From assembly GCA_023379805.1 (NCBI GenBank), contig JAMCPI010000014.1:186001-250000 (forward strand): DNA of 64,000 nucleotides. The letters run 5' to 3'. The translations under genes were made by a program, and so were the position numbers. Position 1 is the stretch's first letter, and each line of letters begins with the position of its first letter. Under the pieces are notes generated by a model. It was given only the letters and a program-made list of their open reading frames with translations, did no database searches and had not been told where the DNA came from. Source of the DNA: Nitrososphaerota archaeon (GTDB lineage Archaea; Thermoproteota; Nitrososphaeria; Nitrososphaerales; JACPRH01). Shown here piece by piece: positions 19,453-28,568 of this stretch.

Positions 19453-20658
19453 ATGATGGTTGGTATCATCGGGAAGCCGAATGTAGGTAAGTCTACGTTC
19501 TTCAACGCGGCGACGTTGCTGAATGTCCCGATGGCGAATTATCCGTTTACTACTGTTGAGCCGAACTTCGGTGTTGCTTATGTTACTACTGAGTGTGCCT
19601 GTAAGAGCTTGGGGGTTCAGGATAACCCGGTTAACTCGCGCTGCGTTGATCATGTTCGTTTGATTCCTGTGAAGGTTGTTGATGTAGCGGGTCTGGTCAG
19701 GGGTGCTGCTGAGGGTCGAGGTTTGGGGAACAAGTTTCTTGATAATATTCGGCAGGCTGATGCTTTGATCCAGGTGGTTGACGCAGCGGGTGCGACTGAT
19801 GAGGAGGGTATTGCTGCGACTGAGGGCAGCCAGAATCCTATTAGCGACATTGAGTTTGTTGAGCGGGAGTTTGATATTTGGCTTCAGCAGATTCTGCTCA
19901 AGGATTGGCAGAAGATTGCGAGAACAGCTGAGTCTGGCGGTGGCAAAACAGTTGATATTTTGACTGAGCGGCTTAGCGGTTTAGGGATCGCTGAGAGACA
20001 TATTCATGCGGCTGCTGAGAAGGCTGGGCTGAATCTTGGTGTGCCGATTGCTTGGAGTAAAGATGATTTGTTGAAGTTCTCCACTTTTCTCAGGGAGGAG
20101 TCTAAGCCTTCGGTTATTGCGGCGAATAAGGCGGATAGGCCAGCTGCTAAGGAGAATGTTGAGAAGATAAAGTCGGCTGGGCGGCTCACCATTCCTTGTG
20201 CAGCTGAGGCTGAGCTTCTTCTCCGCAGGGCTGCTGAAAGGAAGCTGATACGTTACACGCCCGGTGCCTCTGACTTTGAGGTTCTGGATAAGGAGCATCT
20301 TAACCCGGTGCAGCTTAAGGCGTTGGAGATGGTTCGTGAAAAGGTGTTGAAGGTGTGGGGTTCAACAGGGGTGCAGCAGGCGTTAAACTCCGCGTATCTC
20401 GATCTTCTTCAGGGCATTGTGGTTTACCCGGTTGAGGATGAGACCAAGTTCTCTGACAAGAAGGGTAATGTGCTGCCTGACGCCTATATTTTGAAGAAGG
20501 GCTCCACCGCTAAAGATCTAGCTTACGCTATTCACAGTGATCTTGGTGAGACGTTCCTTTACGGGATAGATGCGAAGCGTGGAATGAGGCTTGGCGCGGA
20601 TCATCCCTTGAAGAACGGGGACGTTGTTAAGATCGTGTCCTCTGCGAAAAGAGGATAG
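19453..20658 (+). CDS. ychF: redox-regulated P-loop ATPase/GTPase, YchF/OLA1 family
   Basis: Obg-related nucleotide-binding protein associated with ribosomes. The G1 motif GKPNVGKST sits at the very N-terminus, G3 is DVAGLVRGA, and NKAD is G4. The C-terminus carries a TGS domain (AYAIHSDLGETFLYGID to NGDVVKIVSS). About 401 aa. The start is ATG 19453 (MMVGIIG) or 19456; the upstream open frame lies inside the promoter. The archaeal members' role is not settled. Confidence 0.92.
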   Translation: MMVGIIGKPNVGKSTFFNAATLLNVPMANYPFTTVEPNFGVAYVTTECACKSLGVQDNPVNSRCVDHVRLIPVKVVDVAGLVRGAAEGRGLGNKFLDNIRQADALIQVVDAAGATDEEGIAATEGSQNPISDIEFVEREFDIWLQQILLKDWQKIARTAESGGGKTVDILTERLSGLGIAERHIHAAAEKAGLNLGVPIAWSKDDLLKFSTFLREESKPSVIAANKADRPAAKENVEKIKSAGRLTIPCAAEAELLLRRAAERKLIRYTPGASDFEVLDKEHLNPVQLKALEMVREKVLKVWGSTGVQQALNSAYLDLLQGIVVYPVEDETKFSDKKGNVLPDAYILKKGSTAKDLAYAIHSDLGETFLYGIDAKRGMRLGADHPLKNGDVVKIVSSAKRG

Positions 20659-20677
20659 TTGTTGGCTGGTTAGCGGG

Positions 20678-21268
20678 TTAGCTTCGTGTTTTGAATCGTG
20701 TGTAGTAGTAGAAGCTGATTACTGAGCCGATCATTAGAGTTAGGAAGTAGGGTGCAATGTGGTCTGCGGCTGTTAGTTTGGTGTAGATGTTGCTGTTGAT
20801 TTGGAATGTTTCTTCGAGTTGTCCGATGTCGGTTTTCATTGTGATGTTGTAGCTTTTGCCTGCTGGTTTCAGATCTTCGGGTTGTGTGTCTGTTTTGAGG
20901 ATGGCGAAGCCGCCTTCTGGGACTGTGCTGCCGAAGTAGAAGTCTCCTTCTCGGTCGAAGATGTAGCCTTCTATCATGGGGGCATGTGTTATGTCGTTGA
21001 TGAGGATGTCTCGGATGTTGAACGGGATGTTGCCTAGGTTTCTGACCGTTATTGTTACGGTGTCATTTACGTTCAAGCGGTGTTCGAAGCGGAGAGATTC
21101 AACTTGAGCGTCAGCTAGGGGTTCAACTGGTCTTATCATGTCGACATTGGTTTGGTTCTTCTGGCTGTCGTGCGCCTTGACTTGGCCGCCGTATACGTGG
21201 GCCATTGCTGCGCTGAATAGGATGATAGAAAAGAGAAGCAAGGTGTGCGCTACTAGTCGGATGTTCAT
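20678..21268 (-). CDS. secreted, C-terminally membrane-anchored protein, unknown
   Basis: A 196-aa protein with an N-terminal signal peptide (LVAHTLLLFSIILFSAAMA), a beta-rich middle resembling an Ig-like or CARDB-type fold (VTITVRNLGNIPFNI) and a C-terminal transmembrane helix (residues about 170-190) ending in basic residues. It should face the cell exterior. It is convergent with ychF (19-bp gap containing GGTTAG words). I cannot name the family; similar archaeal surface proteins often bind ligands or support the S-layer. Confidence 0.6.
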   Translation of the reverse strand: MNIRLVAHTLLLFSIILFSAAMAHVYGGQVKAHDSQKNQTNVDMIRPVEPLADAQVESLRFEHRLNVNDTVTITVRNLGNIPFNIRDILINDITHAPMIEGYIFDREGDFYFGSTVPEGGFAILKTDTQPEDLKPAGKSYNITMKTDIGQLEETFQINSNIYTKLTAADHIAPYFLTLMIGSVISFYYYTRFKTRS

Positions 21269-21435
21269 TACATTACGTCACATCACGTCATTGCCGTATT
21301 CACGGCGTTCGACCTTAGTGTTATGATCACTCACGTTGCAGTTAAGCGTTTGCGGCAAAGTTTGATAGGATTTGATTGGATATATGGGTAAATCTGAGGT
21401 GGAGCGGGTAGTGAAAACTGTTCTGTAAGAATGTG

Positions 21436-22434
21436 TTAGGAGGTGTAGTAGACTTTTTCGCGGGTGTCTTTCAGCGAGGATTTGCGTTTCACAAGCCCTC
21501 TTTCTAGGAGGATTGAGAGGGCGAGGCTTGCTGTTCGGTCAGGCAGCATGGTTTTCTCCAGGATTTCTTTGCGGCTCAGTGGTCCTTCGTACTCTAGTGT
21601 TTTCAGCATTAGTTTGGCGCTGGGCGGCATGCTTAGGAGGTCTCTGGCGACTAGGACCTTTTTCGCCATTCTTTCGGCTGTGGGTGAGGGTTTGGGGAGT
21701 CTGATGAGTTTGGCGGGGTTGGGTGATCTGTGGATTTCTACGGTTTCGTTTATTTTTGAGCGGTAGAGTCCGTCGATGATTACTTCGCACTGTGTTCGGC
21801 TGGCGAGGTTTTCTATTCTGATGACTGCGTCGTCTGGTACGATTAGGGGGCGTCTGGTGTTGTCTAGTGAGTTGACTGAAACAATAGCTAGTACACTGGC
21901 CTGGGTTAGGATCATTGGGCCTCCTGCGGACATTGCGTAGGCTGTTGAGCCTGTTGGGGTTGAGATTATGACTCCGTCGCTGCTGTCGGTCCATATTTCT
22001 TCGCCGTCTACCTTCAAGGTGTATTCGAGCAGAGTGGCTGAGCGGTGCGAGAAGATGGCGGCTTCGTTTACTGCGGGTGGAACTGCTTCTCCGTCGGTTT
22101 TTACTGATAGGGTTTTGGCTTCTTCAATCGTGTATTTGCCTTTCGTGATCTGCTTGATTGCTGGTCGGAGCTGCGATAAGCCGACTTCGGTGAGGAAGCT
22201 TTCGCTGTCGGTTTCGTTGACGCCTAACACGGGTATGCCTAGGTTGGCGGCTTCGTGAAGCGTTTTCAGGACATCGCTGTCTTCGCCCAAAGTGATGACG
22301 AATTTGCCCCATTCAGCGTCTGACTTTGAGAGTGTTTCAGCTACGCTGTACTTGATGCTGGACTCCTTCAGAATCTCAAGTATCTGGTTGAAGGCCTGCT
22401 CAGATCTTCGGGTCGTCATCACCAGAACATTCAT
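21436..22434 (-). CDS. NAD kinase-like protein with C-terminal winged-helix domain
   Basis: Phosphorylates NAD+ to NADP+ if active. The 332-aa protein has the NAD-kinase core (residues 1 to about 260): AVNEAAI, TPTGSTAYAMSAGGP and the C-terminal beta domain. The usual GGDGT motif reads LGEDSD, so only the Asp is kept. After about residue 265 a winged helix follows (SRKEILEKTMLPDRTASLALSILLERG), with helix and recognition-helix spacing typical of MarR/ArsR-like domains. The fusion suggests DNA binding or regulation by the NAD(P) state; activity is uncertain. Confidence 0.8.
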   Translation of the reverse strand: MNVLVMTTRRSEQAFNQILEILKESSIKYSVAETLSKSDAEWGKFVITLGEDSDVLKTLHEAANLGIPVLGVNETDSESFLTEVGLSQLRPAIKQITKGKYTIEEAKTLSVKTDGEAVPPAVNEAAIFSHRSATLLEYTLKVDGEEIWTDSSDGVIISTPTGSTAYAMSAGGPMILTQASVLAIVSVNSLDNTRRPLIVPDDAVIRIENLASRTQCEVIIDGLYRSKINETVEIHRSPNPAKLIRLPKPSPTAERMAKKVLVARDLLSMPPSAKLMLKTLEYEGPLSRKEILEKTMLPDRTASLALSILLERGLVKRKSSLKDTREKVYYTS

Positions 22435-22837
22435 TGTCTAGCCTACCGCGCAATATTTGCCTAGAACACAGCTATATGTAACGGTTCTGCTTAGAATCCG
22501 AATTCTAGGGATTATTATTCAATGGATTACAAGTGGACTGTTAGATGCCTGTATCCCTCTTCGCGCACGCACGCGTGCTGCAGATACTAGGGGGAGGATC
22601 TATATACTATTGAAATAGGCATAGGAATCGAGTTGCTGTTCCGTGGGATCTGCTTGGATTGAAGCTTGGAACCTGTGACGCTTGTTGAAACTCTTGATTC
22701 TGTTTGCAAGATTATCCGCGGTGATATTTTTGGGGCTTTATGTTAGATTTGTTTGAGGTGTTGTTAGAAGCTGCATGGCTTGTATGATAGGCTTGTTTGT
22801 TGCTGGTAGATTGGCTGTATGGTGGGCTGTGGGCCTG
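22435..22837. other. 403-bp gap without a recognised gene
   Basis: It holds the NAD kinase promoter (a TATA-like ACATATAG on the minus strand near 22476), a perfect 10-bp palindrome GCACGCGTGC (22569-22578) and a plus-strand TATA-like CTATATAC near 22600-22608. About 110 bp after the latter comes GATATTTTTGG. A small RNA from the latter promoter is conceivable, but I see no tRNA, RNase P or SRP RNA signature and no coding frame. Confidence 0.4.
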
Positions 22838-23149
22838 TTAACTTTGTGGTGTTGGTTCTGCTGCTTTTTTTGTTCTGCTTTTCAGTGCGTATAGAATCAG
22901 GATTAGTTCAACGATGATGTTTCCGGCGGCGAATAGTGCTGGTGAGCCTATGCTGACTGAGATGATGTAGAAGACGAGGAGGCTGAGGAGTATCCAGACG
23001 AATACGAAGTCTTTTGCTAGCCGTGATATGTGGGTGGTTGATAGGTTGTTTGCTTTGTTGTAGAGGTAGATGCTTATCACGATTAGGAAGATGATGCTCC
23101 AGCTGATGCTGCCAACCCACCAGCCGAATAGATCGATATATGGTGACAT
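22838..23149 (-). CDS. small membrane protein linked to Mg2+ ATPase
   Basis: A 103-aa protein with three predicted membrane helices (about residues 9-27, 45-65 and 68-88) and a charged C-terminal tail. The ATG at 23149 follows AGGTGA by 5 nt; a GTG directly after the mgtA stop is the alternative. The near-zero gap implies translational coupling to the P-type ATPase. It may be an auxiliary or regulatory subunit; no family recognised. Confidence 0.65.
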   Translation of the reverse strand: MSPYIDLFGWWVGSISWSIIFLIVISIYLYNKANNLSTTHISRLAKDFVFVWILLSLLVFYIISVSIGSPALFAAGNIIVELILILYALKSRTKKAAEPTPQS

Positions 23150-23158
23150 CGTCTTCAC

Positions 23159-25741
23159 CTAGAATTTGCATATCCTGTAGAAGAAGATCTTACCTGAGTC
23201 CACTAGGAAAAGGTATGTGGCGACCATAAGTGCCAGTAGCACCCAGTATTCTGGTGGGAGTGCTGTGAAGCCGAGGAATTTGCCTAGGAATGAGAATGGG
23301 ATTACTGTGCCTATCGCGATGCAGGCAAGTGTAAGTATTGTGAGCCATTTGCCTGGGCGGCTTGTGATGAAGGGGATGCGTCTCGTCCTGATTACGTATA
23401 TGACTAAGACCTCGGTCCAGAATGACTCCACGAACCATCCGCTCTGGAAGAGCGCCGGCGAGGCTCCGAATATGAAGAGCATTATTCCGTAGGTGAGAAA
23501 GTCGTAAAGTGAGCTGAAAGGCCCGAAGAAGAGCGTGAACTTTCTCACGAAGCCTATGTCTAAGCTCCGTGGTTGGCTAACGTATTCATCGTCTACGTTG
23601 TCGGTCGGCAGTGTCATGTTCGAAACGTCGTAAAGCAGGTTCATGAAGAGTATCTGCATAGGCAGCATCGGTAGGAACGGGAGAAACACTGAGGCGGCGG
23701 CTGCGCTGAACATGTTTCCGAAGTTCGAGCTTGTTCCCATTAGAATGTACTTTATTGTGTTGCCTGAGGTCTTTCGACCCTCCTTTATGCCGTTCACTAA
23801 AACATGTAGATCCTTCTCAAGAAGCACGACATCCGCAGCGTCCTTTGAGACGTCTGTAGCTGTGTCAACAGATATGCCGACATCCGCTTCATAAAGGGCT
23901 GGAGCATCATTCACTCCATCCCCCATGTAGCCTACCACATGTCCATTTGACTTGAGGGCTTTGATTACGTCAAGCTTCTGCTCCGGGGTGACCCTTGCGA
24001 ATATGGTGGATTCCTCCACAACTTTTCTAAGTTCTGCCGAGCTCATACGGGTGAGGTCTGAGCCGCAGACAACTCGTTTAACCGGGATCTTGATGTCGTC
24101 GCAGATCTTCTTTGCGACAAGCTCGTTGTCGCCTGTAAGGATCTTTACGTCAACCCCGGTCTCCTTCAGCCTAGTGATAGCTTCATTCGCGTCTTTCTTC
24201 GGTGGGTCAGTGAATACTAGTAAGCCTAGGAGCGTCAGGTCTTTTTCATCTTCGACTGAATACGCGGTTTTTTGATATATGTTCTTGTAGGCTACGGCGA
24301 GAAGACGGTAACCTTGCTGCGAGAGGTCTTGAAATCTTGCGTTAACCGACTTGGAAACTGTGTCTACCGGTTCGTTTCTGCCCTTAATCTCAACATATTT
24401 GCTTCTAGGAAGAATTGATTCAGGAGCCCCCTTGCTGATGAATACGATCTCTTCTCCGTTTCTTCTCACCACGGTAGACATGATTCGCCGCTGATAGTCG
24501 AAAGGGATCTCGTCCAGCTTTGTGTACGCGTTTACTTCTTCGCGTAAGCCGCTTCCGATGGCGTATTCCCAAATCGCAGCATCCATCGGGTTACCGGTGA
24601 TCTTATCACCAACCGCCGCCGCATTGCAGAGAAGAGAGTAAGATAGAACCTTGGGGTCTTTGCCTCCGTCGATTAAGCGGTAGTCGTTGAGTATGATTTT
24701 CCCCTCAGTCAGCGTACCGGTCTTATCGGTGCAGAGAACATCCATGTTCCCAAAGTCTTCGATTGAGACTAGACGTTTCACGATGACCCGAGCCTTCGCC
24801 ATGTTTCTGGCTCCTTGAGAGAGGCTGATCGTCACGATTGCTGGCATAAGCTCGGGTACCAGACCTACAGCTATTGCCAAAGAGAACAGTAGAGAGTCGA
24901 TGAGTGGATGACCCACCAGCATGTTCAACGCGAATATTCCAATCGCTAGGGCGAGGGTGAGTGTGAAGAGCATCTTTCCGTACTGCTTAACGCCTTTCTG
25001 AAACTCGGTCTCGGGATGAACTCTCGCTAGGCTTTTTGAGATAGATCCAAACTCCGTGTTTCTTCCTGTTGAAACGACAATTCCTCTACCGCTTCCATGC
25101 ACTACTACCGTGCTCATGAAGAGATAGTTCGTTAACTGTTGAGGCGTGGGGTGTTGAAGATTAAGACGGTCAAAGTTCTTCTCAACAGGGAAGGACTCCC
25201 CGGTGAGTGCGGCCTCATTCACTTGGAGATCCTTTGACTCCAATATTCTGATGTCGGCAGGAACTATGTCGCCTACGTAGACGTGAACTATGTCGCCTAG
25301 AACTAATAGTGATGATTCGATCTCGGTCGGCTTCCCGTCTCTGATTGCGACCGCCTTGAACGACACGTTCTGCTGCAGCTTCTCAACAATTTTCTCTGCC
25401 CTGTATTCGTTGAAGAACCCCAGGATTACGCTTAGAGCAATCATTGAAAGAATGATTACTGCCTGCTCAAGCTCGGCGAGGAAACCGGATACGATTGAGG
25501 CGACTACTAGAATTACTGATATCGGGTTCTTTAACTGCCTTATTAGCACTTGAACCCAGCTTATCGGTTTCCTAGGTAGCGCATTGTAGCCGTAAATTTT
25601 TAGACGGCGTTGAGATTCCTGCTCAGATAGGCCTCGGTCGCTGCTCCCAAGCGCTTGATAAACTTCTGCTGGTTCAGATGACCAGTAATCTTTGTATTTG
25701 GAAACAGTTTCTGCTCGGTCATGTCTTTGCGTCCGCCTCAA
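23159..25741 (-). CDS. mgtA: magnesium-translocating P-type ATPase
   Basis: P-type IIIB ATPase for Mg2+ import across the cell membrane. The 860-aa protein has an N-terminal actuator region with LTGESFPVEK, the membrane motif GLVPELMPAIV, the phosphorylation motif DKTGTLTEG with Asp near residue 336, a nucleotide domain (KGAPESILP), GDGVNDAPAL and a C-terminal run of six membrane helices with SSNFGNMFS, typical of MgtA/MgtB. The start is TTG. A small membrane protein is encoded directly behind it. Confidence 0.93.
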   Translation of the reverse strand: MRRTQRHDRAETVSKYKDYWSSEPAEVYQALGSSDRGLSEQESQRRLKIYGYNALPRKPISWVQVLIRQLKNPISVILVVASIVSGFLAELEQAVIILSMIALSVILGFFNEYRAEKIVEKLQQNVSFKAVAIRDGKPTEIESSLLVLGDIVHVYVGDIVPADIRILESKDLQVNEAALTGESFPVEKNFDRLNLQHPTPQQLTNYLFMSTVVVHGSGRGIVVSTGRNTEFGSISKSLARVHPETEFQKGVKQYGKMLFTLTLALAIGIFALNMLVGHPLIDSLLFSLAIAVGLVPELMPAIVTISLSQGARNMAKARVIVKRLVSIEDFGNMDVLCTDKTGTLTEGKIILNDYRLIDGGKDPKVLSYSLLCNAAAVGDKITGNPMDAAIWEYAIGSGLREEVNAYTKLDEIPFDYQRRIMSTVVRRNGEEIVFISKGAPESILPRSKYVEIKGRNEPVDTVSKSVNARFQDLSQQGYRLLAVAYKNIYQKTAYSVEDEKDLTLLGLLVFTDPPKKDANEAITRLKETGVDVKILTGDNELVAKKICDDIKIPVKRVVCGSDLTRMSSAELRKVVEESTIFARVTPEQKLDVIKALKSNGHVVGYMGDGVNDAPALYEADVGISVDTATDVSKDAADVVLLEKDLHVLVNGIKEGRKTSGNTIKYILMGTSSNFGNMFSAAAASVFLPFLPMLPMQILFMNLLYDVSNMTLPTDNVDDEYVSQPRSLDIGFVRKFTLFFGPFSSLYDFLTYGIMLFIFGASPALFQSGWFVESFWTEVLVIYVIRTRRIPFITSRPGKWLTILTLACIAIGTVIPFSFLGKFLGFTALPPEYWVLLALMVATYLFLVDSGKIFFYRICKF

Positions 25742-25833
25742 GCGCGATAGGCCCCGATTGTTATCTGGTAGAGGTTCTTTGCTCTACTTAAGTTGGGCAG
25801 TTTTGTGGAGAGGTGTAGATTTTAGCTGATTAG

Positions 25834-26613
25834 TTAGTAGGGTTCTTCGTGGATATCTATTCTGTCGATATTGGGGTGGGCGTCCTTTATCTTCGCCTCG
25901 ATTTTATTTGATATTTCGTGCGCCTTTTCAATGCTGATGTTAGGGTCAAAATTGCATCTAAGCACTAGGTGAAGATGGACTCCGACTCTGCGTAGCACGG
26001 GTTCCTGAAAGGCCTTGATTTCTGGAAAACGTTTTACAATGTGCTCCACGTGGGATTCGATTTCGTGCCCAGATCCTGTCAGCTCGCTTGAAATAATGTC
26101 TGAAGCGGATTCTAAGTGAATAATTACCTCAGAGATATCTGGGTCGGCTTCCTTTAATCTCTCCTCAACCTGATCTGCAACTTCATGTGCTCCTTTCACC
26201 GTCATATCCGCGCCAACTTCAAGGTGGAAATCGACACAGAGTTTTCCATCGATCTTCTGGATATGGACGTTATGTGCGCCTCTTGAACCTGGAACGATGT
26301 CAGCAGTGCCCTTTACGAGTTTCCAGAGTTTCTCATGATTATCTCCCAGCGGCTCAGTGTGGATTATGACTCTTGCGTTTGGAACTAGCTTCTTCACTTC
26401 TCGCTCAACTTCAGAAGCGGTTCTATGACTCTCCTCTAACGCAAGGTTGCCGTCAAGGAAAATGAACAGGTTCACGTCGAGCCGCTTTCTGCTCATGCGA
26501 ACAGTGACTCGACGGCAGCCTCTCACATGCTTTAGACCCTCAACTCTACTTTTGATGGTCTTGGCGATCTCCTTCTCTGAGCGTTCAACTAAAGGGAGCG
26601 GCAAGCTTACCAC
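25834..26613 (-). CDS. soluble triple cation-efflux C-terminal-domain protein
   Basis: A 259-aa soluble protein built from three repeats of about 80 residues, each like the cytoplasmic ZT-dimer domain of cation diffusion facilitators: GLKHVRGCRRVTVR...VIIHTEPL; GAHNVHIQKIDGKL...VIIHLES; EIKAFQEPVLRRVG...RIDIHEEP. No transmembrane part is present. His residues in the strands and the ends of the repeats (IIHTEP, IIHLES, IDIHEEP) could bind metal. A metal-sensing or buffering role is plausible. It lies upstream of mgtA, same strand, about 93 bp apart. Confidence 0.75.
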   Translation of the reverse strand: MVSLPLPLVERSEKEIAKTIKSRVEGLKHVRGCRRVTVRMSRKRLDVNLFIFLDGNLALEESHRTASEVEREVKKLVPNARVIIHTEPLGDNHEKLWKLVKGTADIVPGSRGAHNVHIQKIDGKLCVDFHLEVGADMTVKGAHEVADQVEERLKEADPDISEVIIHLESASDIISSELTGSGHEIESHVEHIVKRFPEIKAFQEPVLRRVGVHLHLVLRCNFDPNISIEKAHEISNKIEAKIKDAHPNIDRIDIHEEPY

Positions 26614-26736
26614 TAAAGATAGTTAGGCTCATCCAAATAAGTTTAGCAAAGCGTGGAATAACTAAACCGGTTAGGAGCAGTGTAGGTCTAAACGAACTAA
26701 AGCCTTATCTTGACTGTAGATAGAGTGTAAGGAGAA

Positions 26737-27615
26737 TTGAGCCGGCCGGATGTGGACAGCATCGTTTTGACCCGTAAGATCAAAGGGTTTCTTGAGGAGG
26801 ATCTAGGTTTTGGGGATATTACGACTGCCGCTGTGATTAATCCTGAGATTAGGGCGGATGCTCGGATTATTAGTCGTGAGGATGCGGTTGTTGCTGGTGT
26901 TGAGGAGGCTGTTTTGACTTTTGGTTTGCTTGACTGCTCTGTGCATAGTTTGGTGAAGGATGGTGAGCGGGTTAAGGGCGGCAGGACGGTTATGGAGGTT
27001 GGCGGCCGAGCCTCGGCGATTTTGAAGGGTGAGAGGACCGTTTTGAATTTGCTTGGACGGATGTCTGGGGTGGCTACTGCTACTCGGCGGCTTGTTGACG
27101 AGGCCGCTAAGGTTGATTCGAAGGTTAGGGTGGCTGCTACTCGGAAGACTCTGCCGGGCTTCGCGGTTTTCGATAAGAGGGCGGTTCAGTCCGGTGGAGG
27201 TGACACTCACCGGTTCTGTTTGGATGATGAGGTTTTGATTAAAGACAACCACATCCGGGTTGCAGGCTCTATTGGTGCTGCTGTTGAGTCGGCTCGTAAG
27301 GCGGTGAGTTTTACTAAGAAGATTGAAGCTGAGGCTTCGTCGCTGGAGGAGGCTTTGGAGGCGGCTGAGGCTGGAGCAGACATCGTTATGCTTGACAATA
27401 TGAGTCCTGAGGAGGTGTCTAAGGTTGTTGCTGCGCTCAAGAAGAAGGGGTTGAGGGAGAAGGTGCTGCTTGAAGCCTCTGGAAACATAGATGCAAAAAA
27501 CATCGGAGACTACTGCAAGACCGGCATCGACGTTGTGTCCTCGGGCAGTATTACGCATTCGGCTAAGAACATTGATTTTACTTTGAAGATCGCTTGGATG
27601 GAGAAGGTAGTGTAG
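26737..27615 (+). CDS. nadC: nicotinate-nucleotide pyrophosphorylase (carboxylating)
   Basis: Converts quinolinate and PRPP to nicotinate mononucleotide, the last committed step of de novo NAD synthesis. The 292-aa protein has LEEDLGFGDITT, the catalytic-site region ATRKTLPGFAVFDKRAVQSGGGDTHRF and the C-terminal VSSGSITHSAKNIDFTLK. The TTG start is supported by AAGGAG 6 nt upstream. It is followed 7 nt later by the aspartate dehydrogenase gene, forming an NAD operon. Confidence 0.93.
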   Translation: MSRPDVDSIVLTRKIKGFLEEDLGFGDITTAAVINPEIRADARIISREDAVVAGVEEAVLTFGLLDCSVHSLVKDGERVKGGRTVMEVGGRASAILKGERTVLNLLGRMSGVATATRRLVDEAAKVDSKVRVAATRKTLPGFAVFDKRAVQSGGGDTHRFCLDDEVLIKDNHIRVAGSIGAAVESARKAVSFTKKIEAEASSLEEALEAAEAGADIVMLDNMSPEEVSKVVAALKKKGLREKVLLEASGNIDAKNIGDYCKTGIDVVSSGSITHSAKNIDFTLKIAWMEKVV

Positions 27616-27622
27616 CAGCAGA

Positions 27623-28465
27623 ATGGCGAAGAGTTTGACAAAGGTTGCGTTGATTGGCTGCGGAGCCATCGGCACAATGCTAGCTGAGGCTGTTGACAGC
27701 GGCCGAGCCGGGGAGACTAGTCTTGCAGCGGTTTTCGATGTAGTACCTGAGAGCGTGGAGAGGCTTGTGAAGCATCTGAAGCATCACCGGCCTAAAGGCT
27801 ACTTGGACTTCGATGAGTTTCTGAAAGAGTCTGAGGCAGATATCGTCGTGGAGGCTGCTTCTCAGGAGGCTGTGAAGCTGTATGCTGAACAGGTGGTTAA
27901 GGCTGGGAAGAACATTATGATTATGAGCGTCGGGGCGCTGTTGAACGATACGCTCAGAGGCAGGATCGAAGCCGCAGCTAAAAAGGCTGGTTGCAGAGTT
28001 ATTGTTCCTTCAGGAGCAATCGGAGGAATAGACGCGATAAAGGCTGCTAGGCTCGGCGGGTTAGAGCGAGTCACTTTGACGACTCGGAAGAATCCTGACT
28101 CACTGAAGTACTCACCATATTTCCAGAAGGCTGTGAAGGATCCGAGCAGGATGAAGGGGCCTGTGGTGGTGTTTGAAGGGGCGGCTGAGGAGGCGGTTAA
28201 AGCGTTCCCAGCTAACGTGAATGTTTCTGCTGTTCTAAGCCTCGCCGGCGTAGGAGGAGCAAAAACGGTTGTGCGTATAGTTGCGGATCCGTCTGCCACC
28301 AGAAATATTCACGAAATTGAAGCTGAAGGCGGTTTCGGTAAGCTAACTGTTCGTCTCGAGAATATTCCGCATCCTAATAATCCAAAGACGAGTTATCTGG
28401 CGGTTCTCTCAGCCATCGAGACTTTGCGGTCTACCACTTCGAAGGATCTACGAGTTGGAACATAG
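27623..28465 (+). CDS. nadX: L-aspartate dehydrogenase
   Basis: Makes iminoaspartate for quinolinate synthase, replacing L-aspartate oxidase. The 280-aa protein has GCGAIGTML near the N-terminus, VEAASQEAVK, a VPSGAIGGIDAIKAA motif, TTRKNP, and a C-terminal IPHPNNPKTSYLA, all typical of NadX. It forms an operon with nadC; nadA is separate at 31246. Confidence 0.92.
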   Translation: MAKSLTKVALIGCGAIGTMLAEAVDSGRAGETSLAAVFDVVPESVERLVKHLKHHRPKGYLDFDEFLKESEADIVVEAASQEAVKLYAEQVVKAGKNIMIMSVGALLNDTLRGRIEAAAKKAGCRVIVPSGAIGGIDAIKAARLGGLERVTLTTRKNPDSLKYSPYFQKAVKDPSRMKGPVVVFEGAAEEAVKAFPANVNVSAVLSLAGVGGAKTVVRIVADPSATRNIHEIEAEGGFGKLTVRLENIPHPNNPKTSYLAVLSAIETLRSTTSKDLRVGT

Positions 28466-28568
28466 GTTTACTTTGCTCGAACTGCGTTAACTATCATATT
28501 CTAAACAAGTGCACGATAGAAGTATTTGTAAGGCTAGTCTTCCACGACACGTTGAAAGCAGAGTTATT

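Noticed and set aside
22435-22837. Search for RNase P, SRP or tRNA genes in the largest housekeeping gap
   Set aside because: No conserved cores (such as ACAGAA-type or T-arm words) were found; only a TATA-like site and a palindrome.
26803-27675. 290-codon minus-strand frame opposite nadC
   Set aside because: Shadow of nadC for the same compositional reason; low-complexity, Ser/Asn/Arg-rich, no motif.
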